Part shown: one piece after another, positions 49,513 through 58,438 of the stretch
Layout: every line of letters starts with the position of its first letter
Position numbering within the stretch: position 1 is the stretch's first letter
NCBI RefSeq assembly: GCF_023168165.1
Contig: NZ_BQYJ01000001.1
Location: forward strand, 558,001 to 622,000
DNA length: 64,000 nucleotides
Reading direction: 5' to 3'
DNA from: Niallia sp. NCCP-28
GTDB taxonomy: Bacteria; Bacillota; Bacilli; Bacillales; Cytobacillaceae
Notes under the pieces: generated by a model
Told to the model about the DNA's origin: nothing
What the model saw: the letters and a program-made list of their open reading frames with translations, nothing else
Databases searched by the model: none
Made by a program: the position numbers and the translations under genes

Positions 49513-50193
49513 GTGTTGTTAGATAGAGATTTACCATTAAAAAAGGAAATATCCGAAAACATAAAAAAGTTAATGAAATTAAATGGATGGACTCAAATAA
49601 AAACTAGTGAAAAATCAGGAATTTCTAAGAGTACCCTATCCGATTACATAAATTGCAAGACTTTAATCAATCCAGGAAACGTAGAAAAACTTTCCGAAGC
49701 ATTCGGAGTACATAAATCAGAAATAGATCCAAGTTTTAATCGATCAGCATTAATTAAAATGGATACAGGAACCGGAAAAACACCAATAATGATGCAAAAA
49801 GTAATGTCTCAAGTAAAAGATCTTCCTATAGTAGGTAAAATTTCATGCGGAAATGGAGTTTTAGCTTTCGACGAAATTGAAGGGTATGAACCTACACCTG
49901 CAGATTGGTTAAATGGTGGAGAGTATTTTTATCTTCGCGCTAAAGGAGATAGCATGGTTAATGCTCGTATTATGGACGGAGATTTACTTTTAATAAGAAA
50001 ACAAAATGAAATAGAAAATGGAGAAATAGCTGCTGTTTGTATTGGAGATGAAGCTGTATTAAAGAAAGTTTATAAATCTGGAGAAAATGTTATTCTTCAA
50101 AGTGAAAATCCTAATTATCCTCCTATCGTACTTGATAAAAATAAAAATATCCGTATAATCGGCAAATTAAAAAAAGTAGTAGTAAATTTTTAA
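49513..50193 (+). CDS. CI/LexA-like repressor with S24 self-cleavage domain
   Basis: This 226-residue phage repressor has an N-terminal helix-turn-helix (GWTQIKTSEKSGISKSTLSD, about 25-44). The C-terminal S24 domain has the scissile pair Cys112-Gly113 (KISCGNG), Ser147 (KGDSMVNARI) and a general-base Lys near 184 (DEAVLKKVY). RecA-stimulated self-cleavage would link induction to DNA damage. A GTG start (49513) follows AAGGAGGGG. It keeps the prophage silent and probably controls its own promoter. Confidence 0.92.
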   Translation: MLLDRDLPLKKEISENIKKLMKLNGWTQIKTSEKSGISKSTLSDYINCKTLINPGNVEKLSEAFGVHKSEIDPSFNRSALIKMDTGTGKTPIMMQKVMSQVKDLPIVGKISCGNGVLAFDEIEGYEPTPADWLNGGEYFYLRAKGDSMVNARIMDGDLLLIRKQNEIENGEIAAVCIGDEAVLKKVYKSGENVILQSENPNYPPIVLDKNKNIRIIGKLKKVVVNF

Positions 50194-50243
50194 CCAAAAG
50201 ATGGACAAAGTGTACCATCTTTTTTTGAAAGGAGAAATTCTTT

Positions 50244-51650
50244 GTGACAGTTGGTATTTATATAAGAGTTTCAACGTTAGAACAAGCAAATGAAGGTTAC
50301 TCCATTGGAGCACAAAAAGAACGTCTTACAGCATATTGCGCTGCCCAAGGATGGAATGATTATAAATACTATATTGATGAAGGAATAACTGGTAAAAACA
50401 CTAATAGGCCACAACTAAATCAATTATTAGAACACGTGAAAAATGGACAAATCAGCACGATATTAGTTTATCGACTAGATCGCTTTACAAGGTCTGTATC
50501 CGATTTATATAATATGTTGCAATTTTTAGATGAAAATAAATGCTCTTTTAAGTCAGCTACAGAAATATATGATACTTCTAACGCTATGGGAAGAATGTTT
50601 ATAGGACTCGTTGCTTTACTTGCACAATGGGAAACAGAAAATTTATCTGAAAGGGTTAAGATGGCCTTAAAGAAAAAAGTTTCTGGTGGAGAACGAGTTG
50701 GTGCAATACCTTATGGTTTCGATTTATCCGAGGATGAAAAATTAATAAAAAACAATCAAACTAAAACAGTCTTAGACATGGTGGATAAAATCCAAAAAGG
50801 TATGTCAGCAAACCAATTGGCCTCATACTTAAACAAAACAAACCATGATCGCACCTGGCATGCGCAAGGAGTTTTACGAGTATTAAGAAATCCTGCTCTA
50901 TACGGTGCTACAAGATGGAATGATGAAGTATATGAAGATACACACGAGGGAATAATTTCTAAAAATCAATATATAAAACTTCAACAAATGCTTGAAGATA
51001 GGACCAAGCATTATAGAAGAGAAGTGAAAACTGAATATATATTTCAAGGTGTGATATATTGCCACGAATGCTCACAACCATTATCAGTTAATCGATATAT
51101 AAAAAAAAGAAAAGATGGCTCAGAACTTCAAAATGCAGTATATAAATGCCAAGCTTGTTATAGAGAAGGAAGAACAATGAAAACGATTGGAGAATATCGT
51201 TTTTTAAACGCTTTGAATGAATATATGAAAAATATAGAATTAAATGGTATAGAGATTGAAGAAGAAAAAGATGAGGGCAATGATTTAAGAATACAACTTC
51301 AACAAATTGAAAGAAAAAGAGAAAAATATCAGCGTGCATGGGCAGCTGACTTAATTAGTGATGATGAATTTGAAAAAAGAATGATTGAAACAAAGGATTT
51401 ACATGATGAATTAAAAAACAAACTCGAAGAAATTAAAGTGCCTTATCGTATCGATTTAAACGCAATAAAGGACATCGTAGTTACCTTCAACAAAAGTTTT
51501 TCCTACCTCACCAAAGAAGAGAAAAGAATGTTCATATCCCAATTTATTAGAAAAATAGAATATAAATTAATTCCACAACCACCAGTAAGACCTGATAAAG
51601 CAAAGGCAGGTAAAGATTTGGTGCTTATTACAAACGTCTTGTTCTATTAG
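50244..51650 (+). CDS. Large serine recombinase (phage integrase)
   Basis: This 468-residue integrase carries out the attP x attB crossover into comGA and, with a directionality factor, excision. The N-terminal resolvase domain has the nucleophile Ser10 (IYIRVST) and SIGAQKERL, LVYRLDRFTRS. The recombinase domain follows (about 160-255), then a zinc ribbon (YCHECSQP and YKCQACYREG) and a coiled coil (about 345-400). A GTG start follows AAAGGAG by nine bases. The stop lies three bases before the phage att arm, typical of this class. Confidence 0.96.
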   Translation: MTVGIYIRVSTLEQANEGYSIGAQKERLTAYCAAQGWNDYKYYIDEGITGKNTNRPQLNQLLEHVKNGQISTILVYRLDRFTRSVSDLYNMLQFLDENKCSFKSATEIYDTSNAMGRMFIGLVALLAQWETENLSERVKMALKKKVSGGERVGAIPYGFDLSEDEKLIKNNQTKTVLDMVDKIQKGMSANQLASYLNKTNHDRTWHAQGVLRVLRNPALYGATRWNDEVYEDTHEGIISKNQYIKLQQMLEDRTKHYRREVKTEYIFQGVIYCHECSQPLSVNRYIKKRKDGSELQNAVYKCQACYREGRTMKTIGEYRFLNALNEYMKNIELNGIEIEEEKDEGNDLRIQLQQIERKREKYQRAWAADLISDDEFEKRMIETKDLHDELKNKLEEIKVPYRIDLNAIKDIVVTFNKSFSYLTKEEKRMFISQFIRKIEYKLIPQPPVRPDKAKAGKDLVLITNVLFY

Positions 51651-51690
51651 TATTTGCGTAACGCTATCAGTTGGACCTGTGAAAATCACA
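51651..51690. other. Right prophage attachment site (phage/comGA junction)
   Basis: The phage arm TTTGCGTAACG (51653-51663) is followed by CTATCAGT and then comGA coding sequence (complement of GGTCCAACTG). The shared CAGT is at 51668-51671, and the inferred crossover dinucleotide is 51670-51671. It pairs with the left site at 7999-8002. Confidence 0.88.
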
Positions 51691-52130
51691 AGCCCATGAG
51701 CATGCTTTAATAATGCGATGAGTTTTCTTGAGGTTTCTGGAAAAAGACTAATATAGTGGATGGGGATGTCATTTTTCTCTTGAAGAATCCGAATAACTAA
51801 ACTTTCGTGGGGAGCAGAAGGCAGGGTAGAAAAGCGCAAGCCTATCTTTTGATCTTTCAGTTTAAAGGAATAAGCGCCATTTTGCGGCCGCCTCCTTTCT
51901 CCAATATCCATAGAGGCTGTAAACTTAAAATGCGAAATTAATTTGTCGCACTGTTTAGGAGGAAGGAGTAATTTGGTGTGGAGTTTATTGGAAATGCGAA
52001 ATTGGAGCAGCGATTCTTGGGGCTTTGGAATAATATGAATATCTGTTGCATCATCTTCCACCGCCTCCCGAATAATGCGGTTAGCTAAAGCTTCAATTGA
52101 TACCACTTGACATGGTGCACCACCTTTCAT
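51671..52130 (-). pseudogene. comGA: comGA 5' part, cut at the Walker A codons
   Basis: This encodes the N-terminal region of ComGA up to FTGPT of the P-loop, including DIHIIPKPQE, SMDIGERRRPQNGAYSF and SLVIRIL, as in B. subtilis ComGA. Beyond the junction the frame runs into phage DNA and stops at 51567, giving a truncated protein with about 34 foreign residues and no ATP-binding site. Alignment with B. subtilis suggests the true start is a GTG at 52106, although the frame opens with an ATG at 52130. The fragment is inactive unless the prophage leaves. Confidence 0.95.
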
Positions 52131-52221
52131 TTATTTACTGACTATTTCGACAAATTTCTTTCAACACCTGCTTTTCCTTTTTTTTTTCGAAATATTTTTG
52201 AAGAAAGTTCATCAATTTGTC

Positions 52222-52235
52222 AAAATTCACATTTT
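52222..52235 (-). promoter_or_regulatory. Possible ComK box upstream of comGA
   Basis: The minus strand reads AAAATGTGAATTTT about 115 bases before the putative comGA start, close to the ComK half-site pattern of A4-N5-T4. ComK boxes normally come in pairs, and I cannot define the partner here with confidence. Confidence 0.3.
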
Positions 52236-52565
52236 ATGATACTTCCTTTTATAAATTATAAATATTTCTATTTAACTCAATAAAATAATCTATGAAAGCA
52301 AAATTGACTATTACAATTGTTTCTTTTAGGTACACTGAAAAAGGAAAGTGTAAAACAAATGGAATTCCTTTTTTGAAGACTTACTATTTGCTTTCCAAAA
52401 GACGAATAAGCACCTCTCCAAACAAGAAATAAATTGTTCCCTTCAAATCCTCTGTAAATATAAGAAAGCTTTTTGCTAGTTAATCAAGGAATACTTGTTA
52501 AATATGTGAAAGCAATGGAAGTTTTCCTTTAATCAGCCCTTTTGTCGTCTTTTTGTTTTATCGGA

Positions 52566-52991
52566 AGGCTGGGACATAAGTATTCCAGTTGAAAATAAAA
52601 ACGAACAATTATATGGTAATTACATATAATTGCTCGTTTTTAAGCTTTTAAAAGGGTGGTTTCAGTAAAGTTTATTGTTATTGCCGCAGCCTGAATAATT
52701 AATTTTTTCTATTTTTTTAAATGGTTTTAGATAACAACCTTTAAAAAAGAAGTAGAATGGAGCGGAGGACACTCAACTCCTGCGGGAAATAGAAGACCCC
52801 GCAGGCGTGCCGAGGAGGCTCGGGCTTCCTCCCCGCGGAAAGGGAGTGTCTGTAGCGCAATGGAACGAATTAGTTTTTACACTTGACTTATAAACACAAG
52901 TAACCAAGATTGCGAAACTAGCCTTTATTTTAAAGCGAAAGGTAGAGATTATTCGTCTTTACAGATTATCTAATTAGTTGTGTCCCAACCT
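52566..52991. repeat. MITE-like repeat with terminal inverted repeats and internal hairpins
   Basis: The ends AGGCTGGGACATAA (52566-52579) and TTGTGTCCCAACCT (52978-52991) are inverted repeats matching at 12 of 14 positions. Inside are a 19-bp-arm palindrome (52597-52641) and a GC-rich section (52756-52862) with CTGCGGG / CCCCGCAGG pairing. This GC-rich segment resembles a repeat that I know to be scattered through many Bacillaceae genomes between genes. No protein is encoded. It may be a non-autonomous mobile element or encode a structured RNA. The rest of 52236-53100 shows nothing else. Confidence 0.7.
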
Positions 52992-53104
52992 CTCTTCACA
53001 GCACATCCAATACGAAGATAAAAAACACTAATTTTTTATTAGCCTTATTTTTTTTCGGAATATTTTTTAGTCTTATGTTCTTTTCTACAAGAATCCACCA
53101 AACT

Positions 53105-54487
53105 TTACATTTTCCTATTAATATCCTTATCTATCGGAACACCTTTTCCAATGCCAAAAGCAAAAAAGCTTGCGACTACTATACTTAAAAAGATAATTCC
53201 TGCAACAAGAGACATTCTTGTATCGTCGTTTATCCACATTCCAATCAAAACAAAAATTAAAAAGGCAATCGTTAAATAGTTGGTGAATGGTGCAAAAGGC
53301 ATTTTAAATGGATGATCCGCCATTTTTTCCGCATTTGCTTTTCTAAAGCTGATTTGACTGATTAGAATAACAAACCATGGAACCATTCCAGGAAGCACAC
53401 TTGCACTATATACATAAACAAATAGATTTTCTGGTGCGATAAAACTTAAAATTACCCCAATTGCTAAACCAATCAGCACACCAAATGTGCTGAATAGCGG
53501 AACTCCATTAGAAGAAAGTTTCGTAAAAAACTTAGGTGCTTGTCCATTCATTCCGAGGGTATAAAGCATTCTCCCTGCACTATAGATTCCGCTATTGCAC
53601 CCAGACATTGCTGCTGTAATAACAACAAAGTTGATAATGCCCGCTGCAGCTGTAATGCCGATTTTTGCAAATGTTGCTACAAATGGACTGCCAATTGATT
53701 GCAGCTCATCCCATGGGTACACTGTTACAATAACAAAAATTGCGCCAATATAAAAAATTAAAATCCGCCAAATAATGCTTTGAATGGCATTTTTTAATGT
53801 TTCTTTAGGATTTTTTGCTTCTCCAGCTGTAATCCCAATCAGTTCCACCCCTTGGTAAGCTCCTATAACAAGAGAAAGGGCAAAGAAAAATCCAGTCCAT
53901 CCTCCTGTAAAAAAGCCGTTATTTTTCCAGAGGTTAGAAAATCCAATAGCATTGCCATCATTGCCGATCCCAAATAAAATAAGACCCAATCCTGCAATAA
54001 TCATTAAAATAATGGTGACAATTTTTATCATAGCAAACCAAAATTCAAATTCGCCAAACGATTTGACCGAAATTAAATTTGCTAAACCTAAAATCACTAA
54101 TGCAATAACGCCTGGTATCCATGCTGGCAAATCAGGAAACCAGTATTTCATATACGCTCCAACGGCAATAATTTCTGACATTCCAACAATAACCCATTGA
54201 AACCAATTGCTCCATGCAGTCATATAGCCTGCCAATGGATGGATATATTTATGGCCAAACGTAGCAAAGGAACCTGCACTTGGCTCCAGGTAAAGCATTT
54301 CTCCCATTGCACGCATAATAAAAAAAATAAACACCCCTGTCATCGCATAAGCAAGCATCACAGATGGACCAGTCCATTTTATTGTACTCGCCGATCCCAT
54401 AAATAGACCAACGCCAATCGTTCCCCCTAGAGCGATCATTTGTATATGACGTGCCTCTAGTCCCCTGCTTAATTTTTCATTTGTCAT
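53105..54487 (-). CDS. Amino acid permease (APC superfamily, AAT family)
   Basis: This is a 460-residue proton-coupled amino-acid transporter with about twelve membrane helices. The AAT signature is present ([49 protein letters not shown]). The substrate cannot be told from the sequence; relatives carry proline, GABA, aromatic or branched-chain amino acids. The ATG at 54487 (MTNEKLS) is conserved in the family; an ATG at 54496 is nearer AGGAGG. It is monocistronic, with its own promoter about 150 bases upstream. Confidence 0.9.
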   Translation of the reverse strand: MTNEKLSRGLEARHIQMIALGGTIGVGLFMGSASTIKWTGPSVMLAYAMTGVFIFFIMRAMGEMLYLEPSAGSFATFGHKYIHPLAGYMTAWSNWFQWVIVGMSEIIAVGAYMKYWFPDLPAWIPGVIALVILGLANLISVKSFGEFEFWFAMIKIVTIILMIIAGLGLILFGIGNDGNAIGFSNLWKNNGFFTGGWTGFFFALSLVIGAYQGVELIGITAGEAKNPKETLKNAIQSIIWRILIFYIGAIFVIVTVYPWDELQSIGSPFVATFAKIGITAAAGIINFVVITAAMSGCNSGIYSAGRMLYTLGMNGQAPKFFTKLSSNGVPLFSTFGVLIGLAIGVILSFIAPENLFVYVYSASVLPGMVPWFVILISQISFRKANAEKMADHPFKMPFAPFTNYLTIAFLIFVLIGMWINDDTRMSLVAGIIFLSIVVASFFAFGIGKGVPIDKDINRKM

Positions 54488-54645
54488 TTTCTCCATTTCC
54501 TCCTTGCAATAATCAAAAGCAGTCTTCTCTTCGATAGGAATGGATTACGTTTTTTATTTACCAAAAATTCAGCGGCTGTAATTTTTGCAACCCGGCTTCT
54601 TAGTGAACTACGATCTTGTTGTATCCATGCCCAAATACCTTTCTT

Positions 54646-54674
54646 ATAATAATAAACTTTCTGACAAAAAACAA
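54646..54674 (-). promoter_or_regulatory. Probable promoter of the amino-acid permease
   Basis: On the minus strand TTGTTT (54669-54674) and TATTAT (54646-54651) are 17 bp apart. The leader of about 150 bases (54488-54640) has no T-box or other riboswitch that I recognise. Confidence 0.45.
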
Positions 54675-54769
54675 TTGTATTTCTAAGAAAAACAAAACTT
54701 GAACTTTTTCCAGATCAAGCTCAAAACTGTATAATAGAAGAAATAAAACAAATACCTATTTAAATAGAC

Positions 54770-54808
54770 AAAAAACTATCCAATTTTCATGATAATGGAT
54801 AGTTTTTT
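54770..54808. terminator. Bidirectional-looking terminator
   Basis: ACTATCC and GGATAGT form a hairpin with an A run on one side and TTTTTT on the other. It follows the exported-protein gene and shields the permease promoter. Confidence 0.75.
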
Positions 54809-54839
54809 GTTAAATATTCACATATATTTTTTAACATTT

Positions 54840-55265
54840 TTATTTTATATTTCTTTCTCTTTTGTTGAATAATTCCGTATCATCAAGCGGTTTATCCCAG
54901 CCTTTAAATCCACTTGCTTTTTTGGCTTGCCGATTAAAGCCGAATTCTACCCTTTTTCCCTCTGGAGTATAAATAGCATATTTTTTTATAATAATCTGCG
55001 AAGTATCCAAAACCGAAGCGAAAAAATAATATTCATCATTTGGAGAATCAACCGTAAATGAATAACCACCAAATTCTTTTGAAAAATTATTTAGCTCTTT
55101 CCCTAATAATCTTTTTCTTATATTGGTAGCAGCACCTGTATATTCTTTATATTCATGGATACCTAAGTTTGTATAAAATTCATCAGGAGAATATGCTGCA
55201 TATACCCTCATATTCCCTATCAATAATAAAAAACAGCTAATAAGGATGCAATTTGCTTTTTTCAT
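54840..55265 (-). CDS. Exported protein of unknown function (141 aa)
   Basis: A signal peptide is clear (KKANCILISCFLLLIGNMRV, then a cut after YAA). The mature part of about 117 residues is charged and has no recognised domain (GYSFTVDSPNDEYYFFASVL). It is a single gene upstream of a terminator, after two membrane-protein genes. Confidence 0.7.
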   Translation of the reverse strand: MKKANCILISCFLLLIGNMRVYAAYSPDEFYTNLGIHEYKEYTGAATNIRKRLLGKELNNFSKEFGGYSFTVDSPNDEYYFFASVLDTSQIIIKKYAIYTPEGKRVEFGFNRQAKKASGFKGWDKPLDDTELFNKRERNIK

Positions 55266-55299
55266 ATGTAAATCCTTTCTAATTTTTTTGTCAGGACAC

Positions 55300-55830
55300 T
55301 TATTCTATACAGTTTTTTATACGAGAAGATCTATTCTGATACCACCACTTATTCAACAGATGATGGTAAACAATAGTCAACGGAAAAGCAAAACTATAAA
55401 ACCCTGCAGAAAAATAACTAAGCCAGCCCTTAAAGTAAAACACATGGCATTTTACTGAAAAAGCTTCATATAAAGTCGATAGAATAATAATTACCACCAT
55501 TAAAAATAAATGATTTCTTCCCTTAGCTTTCCAATAATCATACCAATAAACAAAGATATAGCCGATAGTGGGATACAGAAGCCATTGCAGAATAGAATCA
55601 AATAACTCATATTTATTGGAATCATTAAAATCATATAAATCAAATTTAAAGGAACCAGACAATATATAATCCACTAATTTAGAGACCGCACTTATGAAAA
55701 GAAACAATAAAACTGTAACAATTGTCGGAAACCTTTTCGGCAATATCCAAATAATGATACAGGCAATCAGAAACGAAATAATAATAAACCATTCATTCTC
55801 ATCAAATTTTTCTGGTAAATATAAGAACAT
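55300..55830 (-). CDS. CBO0543-type multi-helix membrane protein (176 aa)
   Basis: Five or so hydrophobic segments are visible (for example WFIIISFLIACIIIWILP and HLFLMVVIIILSTLYEAF). The motif IIWILPKRFP near the N-terminus is typical of CBO0543-family proteins of sporulating Firmicutes. Function is unknown. It is six bases from a related gene upstream, so the two form an operon. Confidence 0.65.
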   Translation of the reverse strand: MFLYLPEKFDENEWFIIISFLIACIIIWILPKRFPTIVTVLLFLFISAVSKLVDYILSGSFKFDLYDFNDSNKYELFDSILQWLLYPTIGYIFVYWYDYWKAKGRNHLFLMVVIIILSTLYEAFSVKCHVFYFKGWLSYFSAGFYSFAFPLTIVYHHLLNKWWYQNRSSRIKNCIE

Positions 55831-55836
55831 ACCTAT

Positions 55837-56310
55837 TTACGGATTCTCCTTCTTTTCAAGATAAATAAACAGATGAAGCAGTCCATACAGCAAATTCCCA
55901 AAACAAAACCATAGAAGAAGTGATTTTTCCATTCCCCAGTGGTGATACTGAATAATCTTCAACCAGCTGTTTGAATAATCTAAACAAACCATAATCAATG
56001 TACCAATAATAATTACTATTATTTTTTTGACATAATTTTTTTCTTGTAAAAATACTTCCAGTAACAATATAGAAGCAATTGGCAATAGAATAACCTTATT
56101 CATAACAAATATTAAGTTTAGACTCAATTTATTGGGAAGTTCTAAATAATTTAGATTACTTGCTAATATATTTGTCCAATCATGCACAAAGATAAAACTG
56201 ATCAAATAGCAGCCTATTCTAACAAGAGGTGCCATTACTTTTTCAATATGCAGATACCACCCTAAAACAAAAATATTCAATAAAAAAAATATATAAATAC
56301 TAATGTTCAT
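55837..56310 (-). CDS. Membrane protein, partner of the CBO0543-type gene (157 aa)
   Basis: Four to five membrane helices make up nearly the whole 157-residue protein (IFFLLNIFVLGWYLHIEKVM, IIVIIIGTLIMVCLDYSN). It ends in a short charged tail (EKKENP). Its layout is like that of the next gene, perhaps from an old duplication. The 56311-56553 gap has no gene that I can support. Confidence 0.6.
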   Translation of the reverse strand: MNISIYIFFLLNIFVLGWYLHIEKVMAPLVRIGCYLISFIFVHDWTNILASNLNYLELPNKLSLNLIFVMNKVILLPIASILLLEVFLQEKNYVKKIIVIIIGTLIMVCLDYSNSWLKIIQYHHWGMEKSLLLWFCFGNLLYGLLHLFIYLEKKENP

Positions 56311-56553
56311 TTTTGCTACCTTTCATCTGGAAGTTATAATTAGCATCCCCCACTTGCAAGCATCTATGTAAAAATATGCATAAAAAAATTTAGCCCTCAT
56401 TAACAGGATTCCTCCACCTAAGGAGTGATGATAACAAACAAAAAATTCAGGTGAAAATAAACTTTCCTGCAAAAGTCTGATTGCAGTTTCACATGATATA
56501 CAATGTATAAAAAAAGAAAAGCGATACATACTATTTTATGTACTAGATTTTAA

Positions 56554-56625
56554 TGGGCTATAGCCAAGCGGTAAGGCAACGGACTTTGACTCCGTCACTC
56601 GTTGGTTCGAATCCAGCTAGCCCAG
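56554..56625 (+). tRNA. tRNA-Gln (anticodon TTG)
   Basis: The sequence folds as a tRNA with acceptor arms TGGGCTA/TAGCCCA, D-arm AGCCAAGCGGTAAGGC, anticodon arm CGGACTTTGACTCCG (anticodon TTG) and T-arm with GGTTCGAATCC. The 3' CCA is not encoded. It stands alone. Confidence 0.95.
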
Positions 56626-56662
56626 TAACAATAAAAAAACTTCTTCGTTTACAGAAGAAAAA

Positions 56663-56705
56663 ATGGATAGAAAAAGCAAATAAACTGCTTTTTCTATCCA
56701 TTTTC
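56663..56705 (+). terminator. Terminator downstream of tRNA-Gln
   Basis: Perfect 15-bp arms (ATGGATAGAAAAAGC and its complement) with a nine-base loop are followed by TTTTC on the plus strand. Confidence 0.75.
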
Positions 56706-56933
56706 ATTTTGAAACCATCATATATAAAAAGCCTCGTAAAAAACTCCTCTTTATTATAGCCCCTATATACTTTCCACTTTTAAACTATGTTCATAATTAA
56801 AATGATGAATATGTATATTTAATGAACTTTTCATCTGGAAGTTGTGAACTTTTTATAAACTTATAGTTTTTACCGTGTTTATGGTAGATTGCTATATTAT
56901 AATGTAGAAAAAATAAACATAAAGGGGCAACAA

Positions 56934-57635
56934 ATGATGGAAAGTACATTAAAAGTAACAAATGTATTATCAGATCCAACAAGATTTTATATCTATCAAT
57001 ATATAACAAATCGTCATCAAGATGTAACCGTGCAAGAAATTGCGGATGAATTTGAAATCCATCCAAATGTAGCTCGTCTGCATTTATCAAAACTAGAAGA
57101 TGTAAGAATGCTTCATTCAGAAACAAAAAAAACAGGAAAAGGTGGTCGTCCAAGCAGATTATATCGCCTTTCTAATGAAGTTATCCAACTAAGCTTTCCT
57201 TTTAGAGACTATCAATTATTAAGCAAAATTTTGCTGCAGACAATGGAAAAGCTCGGCCCAGAAGGAAAAAAAGCCTTATATGAAACAGGCAAAAAATTTG
57301 GCAAGGAAATGATGGAACAAGAACTCGTTCAATATACCAAAAATGCTGACCTGCTTTCAAAAGGTGATAAGCTGCGAATTTTGCAGAATGCCAGTTTAAT
57401 GACAGGACAGCTGCCTGCATTAGAATGGAGCGATGACCAAACATCCTTGTATTTTGAAATATACAACTGTCCATACAAAGAAGTAGCAAAAGATCATAAA
57501 GAAAATGTCTGCATGATGCATCAGCAATTTTTCACAGGAATGTTTGAGGCACTGTTCGAAGATGTACAATTAGTGGAAAAACAAAATATGCTTGCCGGCT
57601 GTCATCATTGCGCATATCGAACAGCCGTTCAGTAA
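56934..57635 (+). CDS. Winged-helix transcriptional regulator (233 aa)
   Basis: The N-terminal domain (VLSDPTRFYIYQYI, then TVQEIADEFEIHPNVARLHL and GKGGRPSRLYRL) is an ArsR/DeoR-like winged helix. The C-terminal part of about 140 residues has a Cys/His set (YNCPYKE, CMMHQQF, LAGCHHCAYR) that could bind a metal or an iron-sulphur cluster. The ATG at 56934 lies just after AAAGGGGC. It is a single gene with its own terminator. The regulated genes are not known. Confidence 0.8.
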   Translation: MMESTLKVTNVLSDPTRFYIYQYITNRHQDVTVQEIADEFEIHPNVARLHLSKLEDVRMLHSETKKTGKGGRPSRLYRLSNEVIQLSFPFRDYQLLSKILLQTMEKLGPEGKKALYETGKKFGKEMMEQELVQYTKNADLLSKGDKLRILQNASLMTGQLPALEWSDDQTSLYFEIYNCPYKEVAKDHKENVCMMHQQFFTGMFEALFEDVQLVEKQNMLAGCHHCAYRTAVQ

Positions 57636-57729
57636 ACTATTTCTAGGCTAAATCATCTCTATCCGCATCAATTCCAATCATTGATATCACCTAATTAGTT
57701 AAAAAACACTTATCCCTTTACTGCGTATA

Positions 57730-57772
57730 AAGCTCTATTTTCCATTCAATGATTATGAAGAAAATAGAGCTT
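57730..57772. terminator. Bidirectional terminator between converging genes
   Basis: AAGCTCTATTTTC and GAAAATAGAGCTT are perfect 13-bp arms between the HTH gene and yqgX. T-rich sequence flanks the hairpin only weakly. Confidence 0.65.
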
Positions 57773-57786
57773 CTATCGTTTGGAGA

Positions 57787-58422
57787 TTAAAAGCCATTTA
57801 TAAAAGGATTATAATCCATTTCATGTCCAATAGTTGTACTTCTGCCATGGCCTGATAAAATAATAGTATCCTCAGGCAATGTTAGCAGCTTATCATGAAT
57901 GCTATTAAGCAATGTCCGCTGATTTCCTCCTGTTAAATCTGTACGGCCAATGCTTTCATAAAAAAGTGCATCCCCTACAAATGCTATTCCTTCTTTTTTA
58001 AAATAAAAAGTGACGCTGCCAGGAGAATGGCCAGGCGTTTCAAACACTTCAAAGGTAAAATCCCCAACCGTCATGCTTGGATTTTCATCTAAATAATAAT
58101 CCGCTGGTTTTGCAACAATTGGAGTGGGCAACCGAAATTGCGTACTGCCATTTAATACAGGATCAATAAGCCATTCATCTTCTTTTTCATGTATGTATAC
58201 TGGAATACTATAATGAATTCGAATATCCTCTAATGCTCCAATATGGTCAAAATGCCCATGAGTAAGCAAAATCGCTGTGGGGGTTAATTCAAGATCTGCG
58301 ATTATTGCCATTAACTTTTGGCTGTTCGCTCCTGGATCAATAACCAAACAGTTTTTCTCCTCATTCCAAACGAGATAGCAGTTTGTCTGAATAGGGCCAA
58401 GGGGAATTTGTTTATACTCCAT
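57787..58422 (-). CDS. yqgX: Metallo-beta-lactamase-fold hydrolase YqgX
   Basis: This 211-residue glyoxalase II-type hydrolase has the metal motif LLTHGHFDHIGAL, then PGHSPGSVTFYF, FVGDALF and a final LSGHGRSTTIGHE. It probably hydrolyses thioesters in the cytosol; in B. subtilis it is linked with bacillithiol metabolism, which I state from general knowledge. It is downstream of yqgV with 16 bases between, so the two are likely one operon. Confidence 0.9.
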   Translation of the reverse strand: MEYKQIPLGPIQTNCYLVWNEEKNCLVIDPGANSQKLMAIIADLELTPTAILLTHGHFDHIGALEDIRIHYSIPVYIHEKEDEWLIDPVLNGSTQFRLPTPIVAKPADYYLDENPSMTVGDFTFEVFETPGHSPGSVTFYFKKEGIAFVGDALFYESIGRTDLTGGNQRTLLNSIHDKLLTLPEDTIILSGHGRSTTIGHEMDYNPFINGF

Positions 58423-58438
58423 CTTCTTCTTCCTCTCT

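Larger units (their letters stand above)
8002..51671. mobile_element. Complete serine-integrase siphovirus-type prophage inserted in comGA
   Basis: The element spans about 43.67 kb between the two halves of comGA. It carries every module of a temperate siphovirus: serine integrase, CI/Cro switch, replication, packaging, HK97-type head, long tail with tape measure, and lysis. Only one gene shows an obvious defect (a YopX-like gene with an internal stop). Integrase, CI and a few cargo genes run on the plus strand, and the early and late genes run on the minus strand. The intact structural genes and the clean att sites suggest that it can still excise. Confidence 0.96.

Noticed and set aside
50244-51650. 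Transposase-type serine recombinase of an integrative element
   Set aside because: The gene lies next to CI, ends at the att site and the element has full phage structural genes, so it is the phage integrase.
54488-54660. An open frame and possible T-box or other riboswitch in the permease leader
   Set aside because: The frame has no start codon with a ribosome site, and no T-box sequence (AGGGTGGNACCGCG) or antiterminator could be found.
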